Part shown: positions 43,300 through 52,225 of the stretch, in pieces
Layout of the letters: each line of letters opens with the position of its first letter
Position numbering within the stretch: the stretch's first letter is position 1
The notes under the pieces: model-generated
Databases searched by the model: none
The model's input: the letters and a program-made list of their open reading frames with translations, nothing else
What the model was told of the DNA's origin: nothing
Translations under genes and position numbers: made by a program
Source: UBA5796 sp040752455
Lineage (GTDB): Bacteria; Chloroflexota; Anaerolineae; Anaerolineales; Villigracilaceae
Assembly (NCBI GenBank): GCA_049324115.1
Contig: JBMOMN010000011.1
Span: 74,587-138,586, forward strand
Length of the DNA: 64,000 nt
Reading direction: 5' to 3'

Positions 43300-44667
43300 T
43301 TAGATGCCAATCCAGCGGGAGAGATTGGTGGGTTTGAAGCGATCCAGCAATAAAGCCAGAAGGGCGCGAGTGATGAAGAGGGCCGAGAAGACGCTGATGA
43401 GGACGCCCAGGGCCAGGGTCAGGGCGAAACCTTTGACGATGGTGGCCCCGAAGGTGCTGCCGAACCAGAACAGGATGCCGGAGGTGATCAGGGCGGCGAT
43501 GTTCGAGTCGCGGATGGAGGGCCAGGCCCGCACCCAGGCCTGGTCGAAGGCTTGCAACAGGGTGCGTCCGCCGCGCAATTCCTCCTTCAAGCGTTCGAAG
43601 ACCAGGATGTTGGCGTCCAGAGCCGAACCGGTCGAGAGCAGGAAACCGGCGATGCCGGGCAGGGTCAGCGTGACCGGGATGTATTTGAACAGGGCAAAGG
43701 CAATCGCGGCATAGAACAGGATCGAAAGGTCGGCGGCGATGCCGGGCAGGCGGTAGTAAATCCCCATGAACAGGATCACGATGATCGTCCCGACCAGGCC
43801 GGCGACCAGGCTCTTGCGCAGCGAGTCTTCACCGAGGGTGGGGCCGATGATGCGGGTTTCGACGATCTTGAGCGGGATGGGCAGGGAGCCGTAGCGCAAC
43901 TGGACGGCCAGGGCGTTGGCTTCTTCGAGGGTGAACCCGCCCTGGATCACGCCGCTGCCGGTGGTGATGGCGCTTTCGATGCGCGGCGACGAAATGACCT
44001 GTTTGTCCAGGACGATGGTGAGATACCTGCCGACGTTGGCAGAAGTATGGTCCCCAAAGACCTTCGTGCCGTTGGAAGTGAGGGTGAAGCTGATCTCCGG
44101 GCTGCCCAATTGGCTGGCAGAGACGGCCACGGAAGCCAGGTCTTTGCCGGTCATCACCGTGTGGTAGATGACTGCCGGGGCGTTGGGGTCCTGCGCGACC
44201 GGGACCGAGCCGGATTCGCTGAAATCGGTCTGGATGAACGTGCCCGGCTGGAGCGTCTGGTCGCCGGTGTCCACGAATTCGAGCAGGCCGGTCTGGCGCA
44301 GGATGGCGATGATGCTCTCGGCATCCTTGGCCCCGGGGAATTCGCCGACGATGCGGCGGTCGCCCGCGACCTGGATCACGTTCTCGCTGACGCCCAGGGC
44401 GTTGGTGCGGTTCTCGATGATGGTGCGGGCCACCTGCATGTCTTCGGCTTTGACGTCGAAGTCGGCCGCTACGTCGGCTTCGAGCAGGACTTGCAGGCCG
44501 CCTTGCAGGTCGAGTCCCAGCTTGGGCGCAACGTCCCGCTGGAACAGGGGCGTGCCGGTCTGGCTGAAAGGATTGGGGATCGTGAGGGTGTTGCTCAGAT
44601 CAATCCAGACCGCAACGGCGGCGATGAGTAAGATGATGAACAATCGGGTGTATAGATTTCGGGTCAT
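43300..44667 (-). CDS. secD: protein translocase subunit SecD
   Basis: The 455-aa protein has the first helix at 8-26, the GLDLQGGLQV motif near 50, the P1 domain, and five C-terminal helices with SVLDANIL-like sequence (SALDANILVFERLKEE). It is the partner of the downstream SecF. Confidence 0.95.
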   Translation of the reverse strand: MTRNLYTRLFIILLIAAVAVWIDLSNTLTIPNPFSQTGTPLFQRDVAPKLGLDLQGGLQVLLEADVAADFDVKAEDMQVARTIIENRTNALGVSENVIQVAGDRRIVGEFPGAKDAESIIAILRQTGLLEFVDTGDQTLQPGTFIQTDFSESGSVPVAQDPNAPAVIYHTVMTGKDLASVAVSASQLGSPEISFTLTSNGTKVFGDHTSANVGRYLTIVLDKQVISSPRIESAITTGSGVIQGGFTLEEANALAVQLRYGSLPIPLKIVETRIIGPTLGEDSLRKSLVAGLVGTIIVILFMGIYYRLPGIAADLSILFYAAIAFALFKYIPVTLTLPGIAGFLLSTGSALDANILVFERLKEELRGGRTLLQAFDQAWVRAWPSIRDSNIAALITSGILFWFGSTFGATIVKGFALTLALGVLISVFSALFITRALLALLLDRFKPTNLSRWIGI

Positions 44668-44745
44668 TCAGCGTTATCTCCGTTCACGAAAATGCCAGCC
44701 TGGGGCTGGCGTGAGGGGCATTATACCCTCATTGAAAGGTCGTGG

Positions 44746-45111
44746 CTAGGGAAATGTTCGATTGGAGAGGAACTCCAGCACCCGGGCCAGCACTTCTTCG
44801 ATCGAAAGCGTATCCGTATCCAGGTATAAATCCGCGTGCTGGCGGGCGTGGGACAGGCGGCGCTGCTGCTCGGCCCATTCCCTTTCGAGCCAATTAAGTT
44901 TTTGGCGCCGGACAGTGACCGGGTAGGACGCATCCAGGAAGATGAGCAGGTCGGGGTGGGTGATGCGCCGCCACATATCCGGGACGTGGGAGTGCTCCTG
45001 GGCGATGTGGCGGGCGCGGATCCCGTGCGCTTCCAGCCCCGCCGCCAGCGTGGATTTGCCCGAAGCGCAGGGTCCCACCAGGCCGACCAGGATCGTTTTA
45101 GCGGTTGTCAT
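44746..45111 (-). CDS. small P-loop kinase-like protein
   Basis: The 121-aa protein has a Walker A motif GPCASGKST near 13-21 and the general layout of adenylate kinase-like or cytidylate kinase-like enzymes, with a lid segment rich in Arg (VRRQKLNWLEREW). Substrate unknown. Its start overlaps the end of the RCK protein gene by 14 bases, so they are coupled. Confidence 0.65.
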   Translation of the reverse strand: MTTAKTILVGLVGPCASGKSTLAAGLEAHGIRARHIAQEHSHVPDMWRRITHPDLLIFLDASYPVTVRRQKLNWLEREWAEQQRRLSHARQHADLYLDTDTLSIEEVLARVLEFLSNRTFP

Positions 45112-46126
45112 TCATCAGCAGGGTGATCTGTTTCGGGCTGCCCAGAACCGCCAGGGCGTCGCCCGATTTCAGGGCTGTCTCGCCCGGTGGATGCAGGTCC
45201 TTGTCCCCGGAGCGGTTGAGCAGGACGATGCTGACGTTGTAGTCCCGTTCCACGTCGGCCACCGTCAGCCGGGCCAGGGCGGAATTCTCATTGACGATCA
45301 GGCGCGCCAGGCTGAACGACTCACCTTCGATGGTGATCGGGCGGGTGATGTCGGCCCCGGCGGCCGCGGCCGCAAAGGCCGGCGCCGACATGCCGGTGGC
45401 GCTCAAGGCAGCGAAGCCGAACTGGCTGGTGAGGGCCTGGGCGAAGTCGTCGTCGAAGATGCGGGTGACGACCCGGATGTCGGGGTTGATGCTGCGGGCC
45501 TTGACGGCAATTTTCAGGTTGAGGGCGTCGTTCTGGGTGCAGAGAATAATCGTCCGGGCGCGGGAAACGCCCGCGGCCTCCAGGGCGGCTTCGCGGCTGC
45601 CGTCGTCGTGGATTACCGGGACGCCCATCTTCTGGATCGTGCTGACCAGGTCGGCGCTCGGGTTGGCCTCGATCACCACCACCGGCTGGTCCATCTGGTT
45701 CAAGTGATGCACCACCCGGAAGCCGAGGTGTCCCAGGCCGATCAGGATGATGTGGTTGTCGAAGGTCGAAGCGACGGCCATTTCCCACTCCTTGCTGCGG
45801 GAGCGCCGGTTGAACAGGGCAATCCCGAACTCGGTCAGCCCCTGGGCCAGGATGCTCAGGCCGACCAGGGGCATGACGAAGAAAAAGACTTGTAATAACG
45901 GGTGATGGGGGAACTCCCCGAAGGCCTGCAGGAAGGTCAGGCTGAGCATCAGGAACAGGGCTTCGGGCAGGCTGCCGACCGGCTCGCCGAACTGCCGGGC
46001 CAGCCAGGCGTACAAAACGCCGCTGCCGAGGATCGCCCCGCCAAACAGCAGCAGCGGCCTGCCAAATTCGGTAAAAAGCAGTTGGGTGTCCCGCCAACCC
46101 GCCCGCCGCCTGCGCCATCTGTCCAT
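45098..46126 (-). CDS. RCK-domain protein with a channel-like membrane part
   Basis: The 342-aa protein has two or three membrane helices (about 22-105), a Rossmann RCK domain (HIILIGLGHLGFRVVHHL near 125) and an RCK-C domain at the end. It is built like a potassium channel with a regulatory domain, but where such channels have TVGYGD it reads FLQAFGEFP, so potassium selectivity is doubtful. It lies between a SpoIIE-type phosphatase and a small kinase-like protein with almost no gaps. Confidence 0.75.
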   Translation of the reverse strand: MDRWRRRRAGWRDTQLLFTEFGRPLLLFGGAILGSGVLYAWLARQFGEPVGSLPEALFLMLSLTFLQAFGEFPHHPLLQVFFFVMPLVGLSILAQGLTEFGIALFNRRSRSKEWEMAVASTFDNHIILIGLGHLGFRVVHHLNQMDQPVVVIEANPSADLVSTIQKMGVPVIHDDGSREAALEAAGVSRARTIILCTQNDALNLKIAVKARSINPDIRVVTRIFDDDFAQALTSQFGFAALSATGMSAPAFAAAAAGADITRPITIEGESFSLARLIVNENSALARLTVADVERDYNVSIVLLNRSGDKDLHPPGETALKSGDALAVLGSPKQITLLMNDNR

Positions 46127-46132
46127 TGGCGC

Positions 46133-46837
46133 TCAGTTGATCGGCAGGCGCACCGACATGCGCCGCACGTCGTCCCCCTGGCGCTGGATGACCTTCAGCG
46201 CCACCACGCTCACGTCGTCCACCGGGCGGCCGTCGTCCAGGTTGACCGCGTGTGACAGCAAGGCGTCAGCCACATTCTGGGGCGAGGGGTCCTGGTCTTC
46301 GAGCAGGGATTGCAGCACCAGGCCGATCTCCATCGGGCGGCCGCGGCGCTTGCCGGCGTGGGTCAGGCCGTCGGTGAAGATGACGATCAACAGCCCCGGC
46401 TCTACGCCCAGCTCGGTGATGACCGGGCGGGTGTTGCGGGCCACGCCGAGCGGGTCGCTGTCGGAATCCAGGCAGTCAATCGCGTCGTTGCGGCAAATGT
46501 AGATCGGGGCCGGGTTGTTGCGGCTGAGGACGATCGTGCCTGTCAGCAGGTCGAGCGAGGCGATGTTCAGGGTGCATGAGACGCGGCCCTTCTTGTCGGT
46601 GTAGAGCGAGTCCGAGGCGGCGCGGGCAGCCGCCCCGTCCCGCACGCCTTCGGCCAGCAGCCCGATCACCTTGCGCACCACCAGCATCGAAACCGCTTTC
46701 GCGCCCGGCCCCGATGTCTGCCCGTCTGCCAGCACCACCGAAAGCCCGCCGTTGGGGCGTTCGATCACTTCCAGGGTGTCGCCGCTCTCAGACGAGGCGT
46801 ATTTATTGATCTTGGCTACAGCAATTTGGATTTCCAT
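46133..46837 (-). CDS. SpoIIE-type PP2C phosphatase domain protein
   Basis: The 234-aa protein has the PP2C/SpoIIE core: VVLADGQTSGPGA near 34, LVRN-like SRNNPAPIYI near 106, IFTDGLTHA near 153 and VDDVSVVALK near 205, with aspartates placed to bind two metals. It could dephosphorylate a serine residue on an anti-sigma antagonist or another partner. It is 6 bp before the RCK protein gene. Confidence 0.8.
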   Translation of the reverse strand: MEIQIAVAKINKYASSESGDTLEVIERPNGGLSVVLADGQTSGPGAKAVSMLVVRKVIGLLAEGVRDGAAARAASDSLYTDKKGRVSCTLNIASLDLLTGTIVLSRNNPAPIYICRNDAIDCLDSDSDPLGVARNTRPVITELGVEPGLLIVIFTDGLTHAGKRRGRPMEIGLVLQSLLEDQDPSPQNVADALLSHAVNLDDGRPVDDVSVVALKVIQRQGDDVRRMSVRLPIN

Positions 46838-46846
46838 GCCCTGATT

Positions 46847-47503
46847 CTACTTCATTTCCCGGAGGCTGGCGACGAGGATCACCACCCGGCTGGTTTGGAC
46901 TCGGGCCATTTCGACCCGGAGGTCGAACCCTGCTTCGACGAACCGGTTCTCCAGCTCGGGCGCTATCTCGCCGGGCGTCCCGGACGTCAGGCCTGCCACT
47001 CGGAAAACCCAGCCGGTCAGCCGCTCGAGCAGACTCCCGTCCCCCGGCCAGGCGCCGAGCACGACCACCAGCCGGCCTCCCGGCCTGAGAACCCTCCCCA
47101 CCTCCGCCAGGGTCTCGGCCTGGACGATGTATTCGCTGGGGAAGGTGGCCACGACCGTATCGAACGTCCCGTCCCGGAACGGCTGGCCCTGCGCGTAACC
47201 GTGAACCAGGTCGGGGTGGATGCCTGCCTCCCGTAAATGCCGGCTGGCCCGGCGGACCATGAAAGGACTGGCATCCAGCCCGGTGACGTCCCATCCCTGG
47301 CGGTGGAGGGTGGCGTGCAGGTGGCCGGGACCGAACCCGACCTCGAGGATGCGCCTGCCCTGCAAATGGGGCAGGGCGGTGTGGACCCACTCCCGCCAGC
47401 GGCCAAGCGAGACCAGGGCCGAGACCGCGTCATAAGTCCAGGCGAACTGGTGGTAAAGCAGTTGGAAGCCGCGAACGGCCAGCCGGTGAAAAGGGGCATT
47501 CAT
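46847..47503 (-). CDS. class I SAM-dependent methyltransferase
   Basis: The start at 47503 (MNAPFHRL) is preferred to a TTG inside the upstream hairpin. The 218-aa protein has ILEVGFGPGHL near 47-57, GLDASPFMV and LRPGGRLVVVLG, and resembles UbiE/Methyltransf_11 enzymes. It precedes the phosphatase gene by 9 bp. Confidence 0.8.
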   Translation of the reverse strand: MNAPFHRLAVRGFQLLYHQFAWTYDAVSALVSLGRWREWVHTALPHLQGRRILEVGFGPGHLHATLHRQGWDVTGLDASPFMVRRASRHLREAGIHPDLVHGYAQGQPFRDGTFDTVVATFPSEYIVQAETLAEVGRVLRPGGRLVVVLGAWPGDGSLLERLTGWVFRVAGLTSGTPGEIAPELENRFVEAGFDLRVEMARVQTSRVVILVASLREMK

Positions 47504-47510
47504 CGAAAAA

Positions 47511-47547
47511 TGAAACAAGGGTTTGACCTGTGAGAGTCAAACCCTTG
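47511..47547 (-). terminator. terminator after the YtxH gene
   Basis: Perfect 12-bp arms CAAGGGTTTGAC (47516-47527) and complement (47536-47547), followed on the minus strand by TTTCATTTTTC. Confidence 0.8.
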
Positions 47548-47564
47548 AGTCCGGCGGATCGGGC

Positions 47565-47960
47565 TTAAGCTGCCCCGGCTTCGACTTCGTCGCTGCCTTT
47601 TTTGCGGCCAACGGCCTTCTTGGCCGTTTCGACGACCTCTTGCCCTCTGGCTTTGGCGGCCGAGACGGCTTCCTGGCCTTTGGTCTTGGCCGTAGTCACG
47701 ACTTCCTCGCCGCGTTCTTTCAATTGCCTGGCCAGCTCGTCGGCGCGGGCGCGGGCTTCGGCGGCGGCGGCTTCGGCGCGGGCCAGGGCCTCTTCGGCGG
47801 TGGCGGCGGCCTTGTCGCGGATCTCGATGCTCTTGTCCTTGATAATGGCGCGGGTCTCTTCACCGGATTGCGGGGCAAAGAGCAGGGCAACGACGGCCCC
47901 GGTCAGTCCTCCCACGAGAAAGCCGACCAGGAAGGCTCCAAATTCATCACGATCGCTCAT
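47565..47960 (-). CDS. YtxH-domain protein
   Basis: The 131-aa protein has one N-terminal helix with a Gly-rich face (FLVGFLVGGLTGAVVALLFAP) and then a long Ala/Glu/Lys amphipathic helix, as in YtxH general-stress proteins. It probably lies along or in the membrane; no activity is known. Confidence 0.8.
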   Translation of the reverse strand: MSDRDEFGAFLVGFLVGGLTGAVVALLFAPQSGEETRAIIKDKSIEIRDKAAATAEEALARAEAAAAEARARADELARQLKERGEEVVTTAKTKGQEAVSAAKARGQEVVETAKKAVGRKKGSDEVEAGAA

Positions 47961-48009
47961 TTTTTACTCTCCTTTCAGGATTCGAGTTTGGTTCAGGTAT
48001 TTGGGTGAC

Positions 48010-48462
48010 TTAACGTTTTTTCAAGCCGACCAGCTTGAGCAGTTTTTGCAAACCGGCCAGGTATGAGTTCAGCTTGATGACAGGTTCGACCATATTCTCG
48101 CTCAGGAATTCGGTGGTCCCCCGCAGGGTGTTGACCGTCTCGTTGGTGGCGTTCAGGATCGGGCGCACCTCGTTTTGCAGCAGGTTGATCAGGCTGGCGA
48201 TCTGGATGATCAGGATGATCAGGGCTGCGCCGATGACGAGCGATTCGAGGGCCACGAAGATGATGAAAATGTCACGGATGGTCTCGGTGCGGCCGGCAGG
48301 CGCCTGGAGCAAATACCACACGATGGCGACGATGAGGGCGATGAACAAAATCCCGGCAACAGAAGCGATAATGACAATCCGCCGCTGCTGGCGTTGGGCT
48401 TCCAAATCTGCTTCGGTCACGGGAACGGGAGTCGGGGTTGTCTCATTCGAGTAGTCAGCCAT
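48010..48462 (-). CDS. two-helix membrane protein, 150 aa
   Basis: From 48462 the protein has two membrane helices (about 28-51 and 68-92) flanked by a polar start and a coiled-coil end (LINLLQNEVRPILNATNETV). This resembles the DUF948-like partner proteins often found next to YtxH genes, but identity is not certain. It is 49 bp before the YtxH gene. Confidence 0.7.
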   Translation of the reverse strand: MADYSNETTPTPVPVTEADLEAQRQQRRIVIIASVAGILFIALIVAIVWYLLQAPAGRTETIRDIFIIFVALESLVIGAALIILIIQIASLINLLQNEVRPILNATNETVNTLRGTTEFLSENMVEPVIKLNSYLAGLQKLLKLVGLKKR

Positions 48463-48641
48463 GAAATGATTATAGCACAGGCTGTATATGCCGATGTGAA
48501 ATATGAACCATAATTCTGTATGAGAAAAAACTATTGCTTTTGATCGAAGGAAATTGTAAAATTGATATTGGATAAAAATTGTCTGCAATATCGAAATTAA
48601 AAACTGGTTGATCAATAAATATTTCGAAAAGGAGTAATCCA

Positions 48642-48956
48642 ATGATTACAGAAGTGGTCACTTTCAAGCTGCCGCAAGGCATGACACGCGATCAGTTGGT
48701 TGCCAATTTCCGCCAGACTGCGCCCAAATGGCATGAAAACCCCGACCTGATCCGCAAGAATTACCTCTTCGATGGAGAAAACGGTCTCGGTGGGGGAGTC
48801 TATCTCTGGAAAAGCAAGGAAGATGCCTTGCGCTGGCACAACGATGCCTTCAGGCAAAAAGTGCTTGAAGTTTACGGTAGTAAAGCCCAAATTAGCTATT
48901 ACGAAACTCCAATTGTGGTTGATAATGCGGCTGGAAAAATCACAGACGAAGGATAG
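48642..48956 (+). CDS. YdhR-like antibiotic-monooxygenase-fold protein
   Basis: The 104-aa protein has the ferredoxin-like alpha/beta pattern of the YdhR mono-oxygenase family: VTFKLPQGMT at the start, LIRKNYLF, GGGVYLWKSKEDAL and the end segment. AAGGAG lies 9 bp before the ATG. Substrate unknown. Base composition is AT-richer than neighbours. Confidence 0.75.
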   Translation: MITEVVTFKLPQGMTRDQLVANFRQTAPKWHENPDLIRKNYLFDGENGLGGGVYLWKSKEDALRWHNDAFRQKVLEVYGSKAQISYYETPIVVDNAAGKITDEG

Positions 48957-49445
48957 AACCAATTTGACCTGAATTTACAAGGAGAACGGCAGGGGAATTT
49001 TTGAATTGGGGATTTATAGGAAGGAATGTTGCAATCCATCCAGCAGCCCGGACAACATCTTCTTGAGAGTTGCCATTTGAGGTTATGAATTATTTTTGAC
49101 CTGCTGGGTCGTTAGTTTGCCATTGTGTAAAAAGGCTCTCTGGTATTTGGTGGGGTCGCCCATTTATTCACCAGTGAGATCACAGAGTCTGCAGAGAAAA
49201 CCTTTTAGGCTCTTCCGTAACAACCAGGGAAAGAGCCTAAACACAAAGTAACACGAAGGCTCTCAAAGGGAAAAAAGCGCCTTGCCATAAAGATATTCCT
49301 TCGTTGACTTTGTGTTCCTTCGTGTTTCAAAAGGTTTTTCCCGTCAAAAACGGGATAGCCGCCTTTTAAAATCTCGGTGCTCTCAGTGCGCTCTGTGGTA
49401 AAACGGGTTTCCACCCCACTTAATCCTGAAGAGCCGTTAAAAATA
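48957..49445. repeat. 490-bp gap with a dispersed inverted-repeat element
   Basis: No gene is seen. About 49180-49410 looks like one element: CACAGAGTCTGCAGAG, then ACACAAAGTAACACGAAGG at the left are answered by GACTTTGTGTTCCTTCGTGT and CTCAGTGCGCTCTGTGGT at the right. Parts recur at 39.99-40.19 kb. The rest (48957-49180) is AT-rich with nothing recognisable. Confidence 0.6.
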
Positions 49446-49485
49446 GTGAAACGTCCTGGTACTATAACAATCCGGGACGTTTCAC
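49438..49485 (-). terminator. terminator of the ACS operon (bidirectional)
   Basis: Perfect 11-bp arms GTGAAACGTCC (49446-49456) and complement (49475-49485). On the minus strand TATTTTTAAC follows, 5 bp after the last stop of the operon; on the plus strand TTTTTTC follows. Confidence 0.9.
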
Positions 49486-49490
49486 TTTTT

Positions 49491-49769
49491 TCAGGTTTCG
49501 CGCCGTTTGGCCTCTTCCCTCAGCGCCAGCAGCACAGCTTGAAGGTTGATTCCTTTGCGGCAGGCGTAACGGGATTCGGCCAGGACCGCATCGGACCACA
49601 AGGTCTTGCTGGTCAGGGCTTCCTCGTCGTTGAACAGGATCATCTGCACAAGGCTGCCGAGCGGGACGTCGATCTCGTCCGCGGCGATGATGTCGCAGTC
49701 CAGGCAGGACTGGCACAGGTTGACGTTTTCGCCGCTGGCGTCCTGGATGATGCGTCGCAGGCTGGGCAT
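49491..49769 (-). CDS. short HdrC-like protein, degenerate iron-sulfur sites
   Basis: The 92-aa protein resembles the heterodisulfide reductase subunit C fold: NLCQSCLDC (C19, C22, C25), then a segment like the HdrC LSSKTIW region (LTSKTLW) and RYACRKGINL (C70). HdrC has two CxxCxxCxxxC motifs; here the first lacks its fourth cysteine and the second keeps one. So it may bind one labile cluster or none. Its start overlaps the stop of the fused methylene-THF reductase (TGATG), so it is probably a partner subunit. In acetogens MetV-MetF can pair with Hdr proteins. Confidence 0.65.
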   Translation of the reverse strand: MPSLRRIIQDASGENVNLCQSCLDCDIIAADEIDVPLGSLVQMILFNDEEALTSKTLWSDAVLAESRYACRKGINLQAVLLALREEAKRRET

Positions 49770-51253
49770 CAGGCGGGCACGGCCTCCGCGGTTTCGGATT
49801 TGGCGAAGTCGGGCGGGAGCAGCCCGGCCTCGGTGATGATGCGCGGCACGATCTCCTCCCAGCCGACGGCCATCAGGTGGATGCCGTTGACGCCCTGTTT
49901 GCCGCGGATCTGCTCGATCAGTTCCAGGGCGATCTGCACGCCTTCCTCTTCGGCGTTGCCTTTGGCTTCGGCGGCTTCCATGCGCTTCATCAGTTTTTCG
50001 GGGATGAAGACGCCGGGCACGGTGTCGTTCATGTAACGGGCGATCTTGTAATTCTTGATCGGGGTGATGCCGATGAGGATGTAGACCTTGTCCAGGATGT
50101 CACGCTTGGCGATCTCGTTCAGCCAGGCTTCCAGCCCGTCGGCGTCGTAGACCAGGTTGGTCTGGAAGAACTGCGCCCCGGCGTTGACCTTCTTGTGCTC
50201 GCGCAGAGCCTGGAATTTCGGCTCGGAGGCGAACGGGGATGCCGCCGCGCCCAGGAAGTATTTGGGCGGGAACTTGATGTTGCGCCCGTCCAGGTACTTG
50301 CCTTCGTCGCGCATCTTGCGCAGGATCCACAGCATCTGGATCGAGTCGATGTCAATCACGTCCATCCGGCCGCGGGGATCGGGGGCCATCTTCATGCTGT
50401 CGCCGGAGAGGCATAGGATGTTGCGGACGCCCAAGGCGGCCGCGCCGATCACCTCGGCCTGGAGTCCGACCCGGGTCCGGTCGCGGGCGGCGATCTGCAT
50501 CACCGGCTCCGCGCCTTCTCCAATCGCCATGGTCGAACAGGCCCAGGACGACATGCGCGGCGTGGCCGAGGGGCAGTCGGTGAAGTTGATCGCGGCCACG
50601 TAAGGCTTGATCATCGCGATATTTTCTTTGAGTTTCTTGGTGGCGACTGTGACCGGCGGGGCCACCTCGCTGGTGACGACGAACTCGCCGGCCCGCAAGC
50701 GGCGCTCCAGCTCGGAGATGGGTTCCTCGCAGCAGGTCTTGTGATACTCCGAGTCTCCCTTCCACCAGGCGGGCTGGCGGATCGGGCTGAAGATGTCGTC
50801 CCACATTTCGTAGCGTGCTTTGGCAGGCTGGAAGGCCAGGCCCTTCACGACCTTGCCCACGCCGATTTCCTTGACCCGCCCGAAGACGTCGCCCCAGGTC
50901 TCGGTCCCGGTCTTGTCCCAGTCGAGCGGCGGCAGGACTTCCAGCAAGTGTTCTTCGCGGCCCATGGCAAAGGAGCGTTCGTAGATCTTGTACCAGATGC
51001 AGGGACGGGTCGGGTCCACGTAACAGTGTTCGGCGGTCGAGCCGCCGCAGGGACCGTTGCGCTCGCCTTTGGGACATTCCATCGGGCAGATGAAGGCGGT
51101 CTCCTGGAGCAGGCAGTTGCCGCACATGCGGCAGCCGAACAATGGCCCCTTGATGGATTTTTCAACTGTGGCCAGCAACCTGCGGCCAAAGGGTTCCTTC
51201 TTGAAAGGTAAATAGGGGGGCTGCCAGCGGCGGCCGGGGGTGAAGACGGGCAT
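49769..51253 (-). CDS. metF: fused MetV-MetF methylenetetrahydrofolate reductase
   Basis: The 494-aa protein joins a MetV-type cysteine-rich domain (1 to about 190; C41, C44, C47, C56, C60, C69, C77, C85) to a MetF barrel (about 190-494; SEVAPPVTVAT, LCLSGDS, ILIGITPI). It reduces methylene-THF to methyl-THF, the methyl donor for acetyl-CoA synthesis. The usual acetogen arrangement is two genes, metV and metF; here they are one polypeptide. It lies between acsE and the HdrC-like gene. Confidence 0.88.
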   Translation of the reverse strand: MPVFTPGRRWQPPYLPFKKEPFGRRLLATVEKSIKGPLFGCRMCGNCLLQETAFICPMECPKGERNGPCGGSTAEHCYVDPTRPCIWYKIYERSFAMGREEHLLEVLPPLDWDKTGTETWGDVFGRVKEIGVGKVVKGLAFQPAKARYEMWDDIFSPIRQPAWWKGDSEYHKTCCEEPISELERRLRAGEFVVTSEVAPPVTVATKKLKENIAMIKPYVAAINFTDCPSATPRMSSWACSTMAIGEGAEPVMQIAARDRTRVGLQAEVIGAAALGVRNILCLSGDSMKMAPDPRGRMDVIDIDSIQMLWILRKMRDEGKYLDGRNIKFPPKYFLGAAASPFASEPKFQALREHKKVNAGAQFFQTNLVYDADGLEAWLNEIAKRDILDKVYILIGITPIKNYKIARYMNDTVPGVFIPEKLMKRMEAAEAKGNAEEEGVQIALELIEQIRGKQGVNGIHLMAVGWEEIVPRIITEAGLLPPDFAKSETAEAVPA

Positions 51254-51274
51254 GGTAAAGCACCTCCAATCGGG

Positions 51275-52198
51275 TTATTGGTTCAGGTAGCCGTCGGCGT
51301 AGATGACCTTGTTGAGCAGGATCTGGGTCGTCTTCCAGATGTCGGCCTGGTCGGGATCGCCCAGGTCGAAGTCCTCAACCTGCGGCTCTTCGCCTGCGGC
51401 GGTGCGTTCGGCGATCTTGTTATAGAGCGCCGCCAGCGGGGTGGAGGTATCCTTGCTTTCGATCCAGCGGATGACATCGTTCTGCTTCATGTCCAGCGGG
51501 TCGGCGATCATCATCTGCAAGCCGACACCCATCAGCATGGCCAGGTAGACCCGGTTGATCAGCGGACGGTTCTCCTTCGGCACGGCGTTCGAGACGTTGG
51601 ACAGGCCGACCGAGATCATCGGGGCCGGGTCCCAGGCATACTGGAGCATGTTGACCGCGCCGATCAGTTCGGGACAATACTGCTGGCAGCCGGAGACGGT
51701 CAGCACCAGCGGGTCAATGATCAGGTCTTCCATGTTGAAGCCGATCTCCATCAGGTGCGGGATGAGCGTCCCGACCGCGATCTCGACCCGGGCGTCCGCT
51801 TCGACCGGGATGCCGGAACTGCCCATCGTCAGGGCGATGATCTTGGCCCCGTACTTCTTCGCCAGGGCGGGGACCTTTTCCAGGCGTTCCGGTTCCGCCG
51901 ATGTCGAGTTCAGGATAGGCTGGGTCTTTTTGATGGTCTGGAGCGCGGCTTCCATTCCGTCCACGTTGGTCGTGTCAATCGAAAGCGGCACATCCACGAC
52001 CGATTCGATGCTCTCGATGATCCAGGGAAAGACCTCGGCCCAATCCTTCTTGCGCGGCCCCAGGTTGACGTCTATGGCTTTGGCCCCGGCCTCCACCTGG
52101 CGGACGGCCAGGTCCATGAAAAATTCGCGGTCGCGGTTGGCCAGGGCTTCCTTGACCTTGTCTGACAGGATGTGAATGTTTTCGCCGATGATGTACAT
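51275..52198 (-). CDS. acsE: methyltetrahydrofolate:corrinoid/iron-sulfur protein methyltransferase
   Basis: AcsE moves the methyl group from methyl-THF to the cobalt of the corrinoid protein. The 307-aa protein has the dihydropteroate-synthase-like barrel with GENIHIL at the start, AIDVNLGPRKKDW near 40, SIDTTN near 73 and NSTSAE near 97. Length is slightly above the 262 aa of the Moorella enzyme, with a C-terminal extension of about 40 residues. Confidence 0.93.
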   Translation of the reverse strand: MYIIGENIHILSDKVKEALANRDREFFMDLAVRQVEAGAKAIDVNLGPRKKDWAEVFPWIIESIESVVDVPLSIDTTNVDGMEAALQTIKKTQPILNSTSAEPERLEKVPALAKKYGAKIIALTMGSSGIPVEADARVEIAVGTLIPHLMEIGFNMEDLIIDPLVLTVSGCQQYCPELIGAVNMLQYAWDPAPMISVGLSNVSNAVPKENRPLINRVYLAMLMGVGLQMMIADPLDMKQNDVIRWIESKDTSTPLAALYNKIAERTAAGEEPQVEDFDLGDPDQADIWKTTQILLNKVIYADGYLNQ

Positions 52199-52225
52199 GG
52201 TGTCCTTCCTCCATTTGGGATTTGG

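Noticed and set aside
49205..49414. A 69-codon minus-strand frame.
   Set aside because: It is a translation of the inverted-repeat element in this gap and has no ribosome-binding site.
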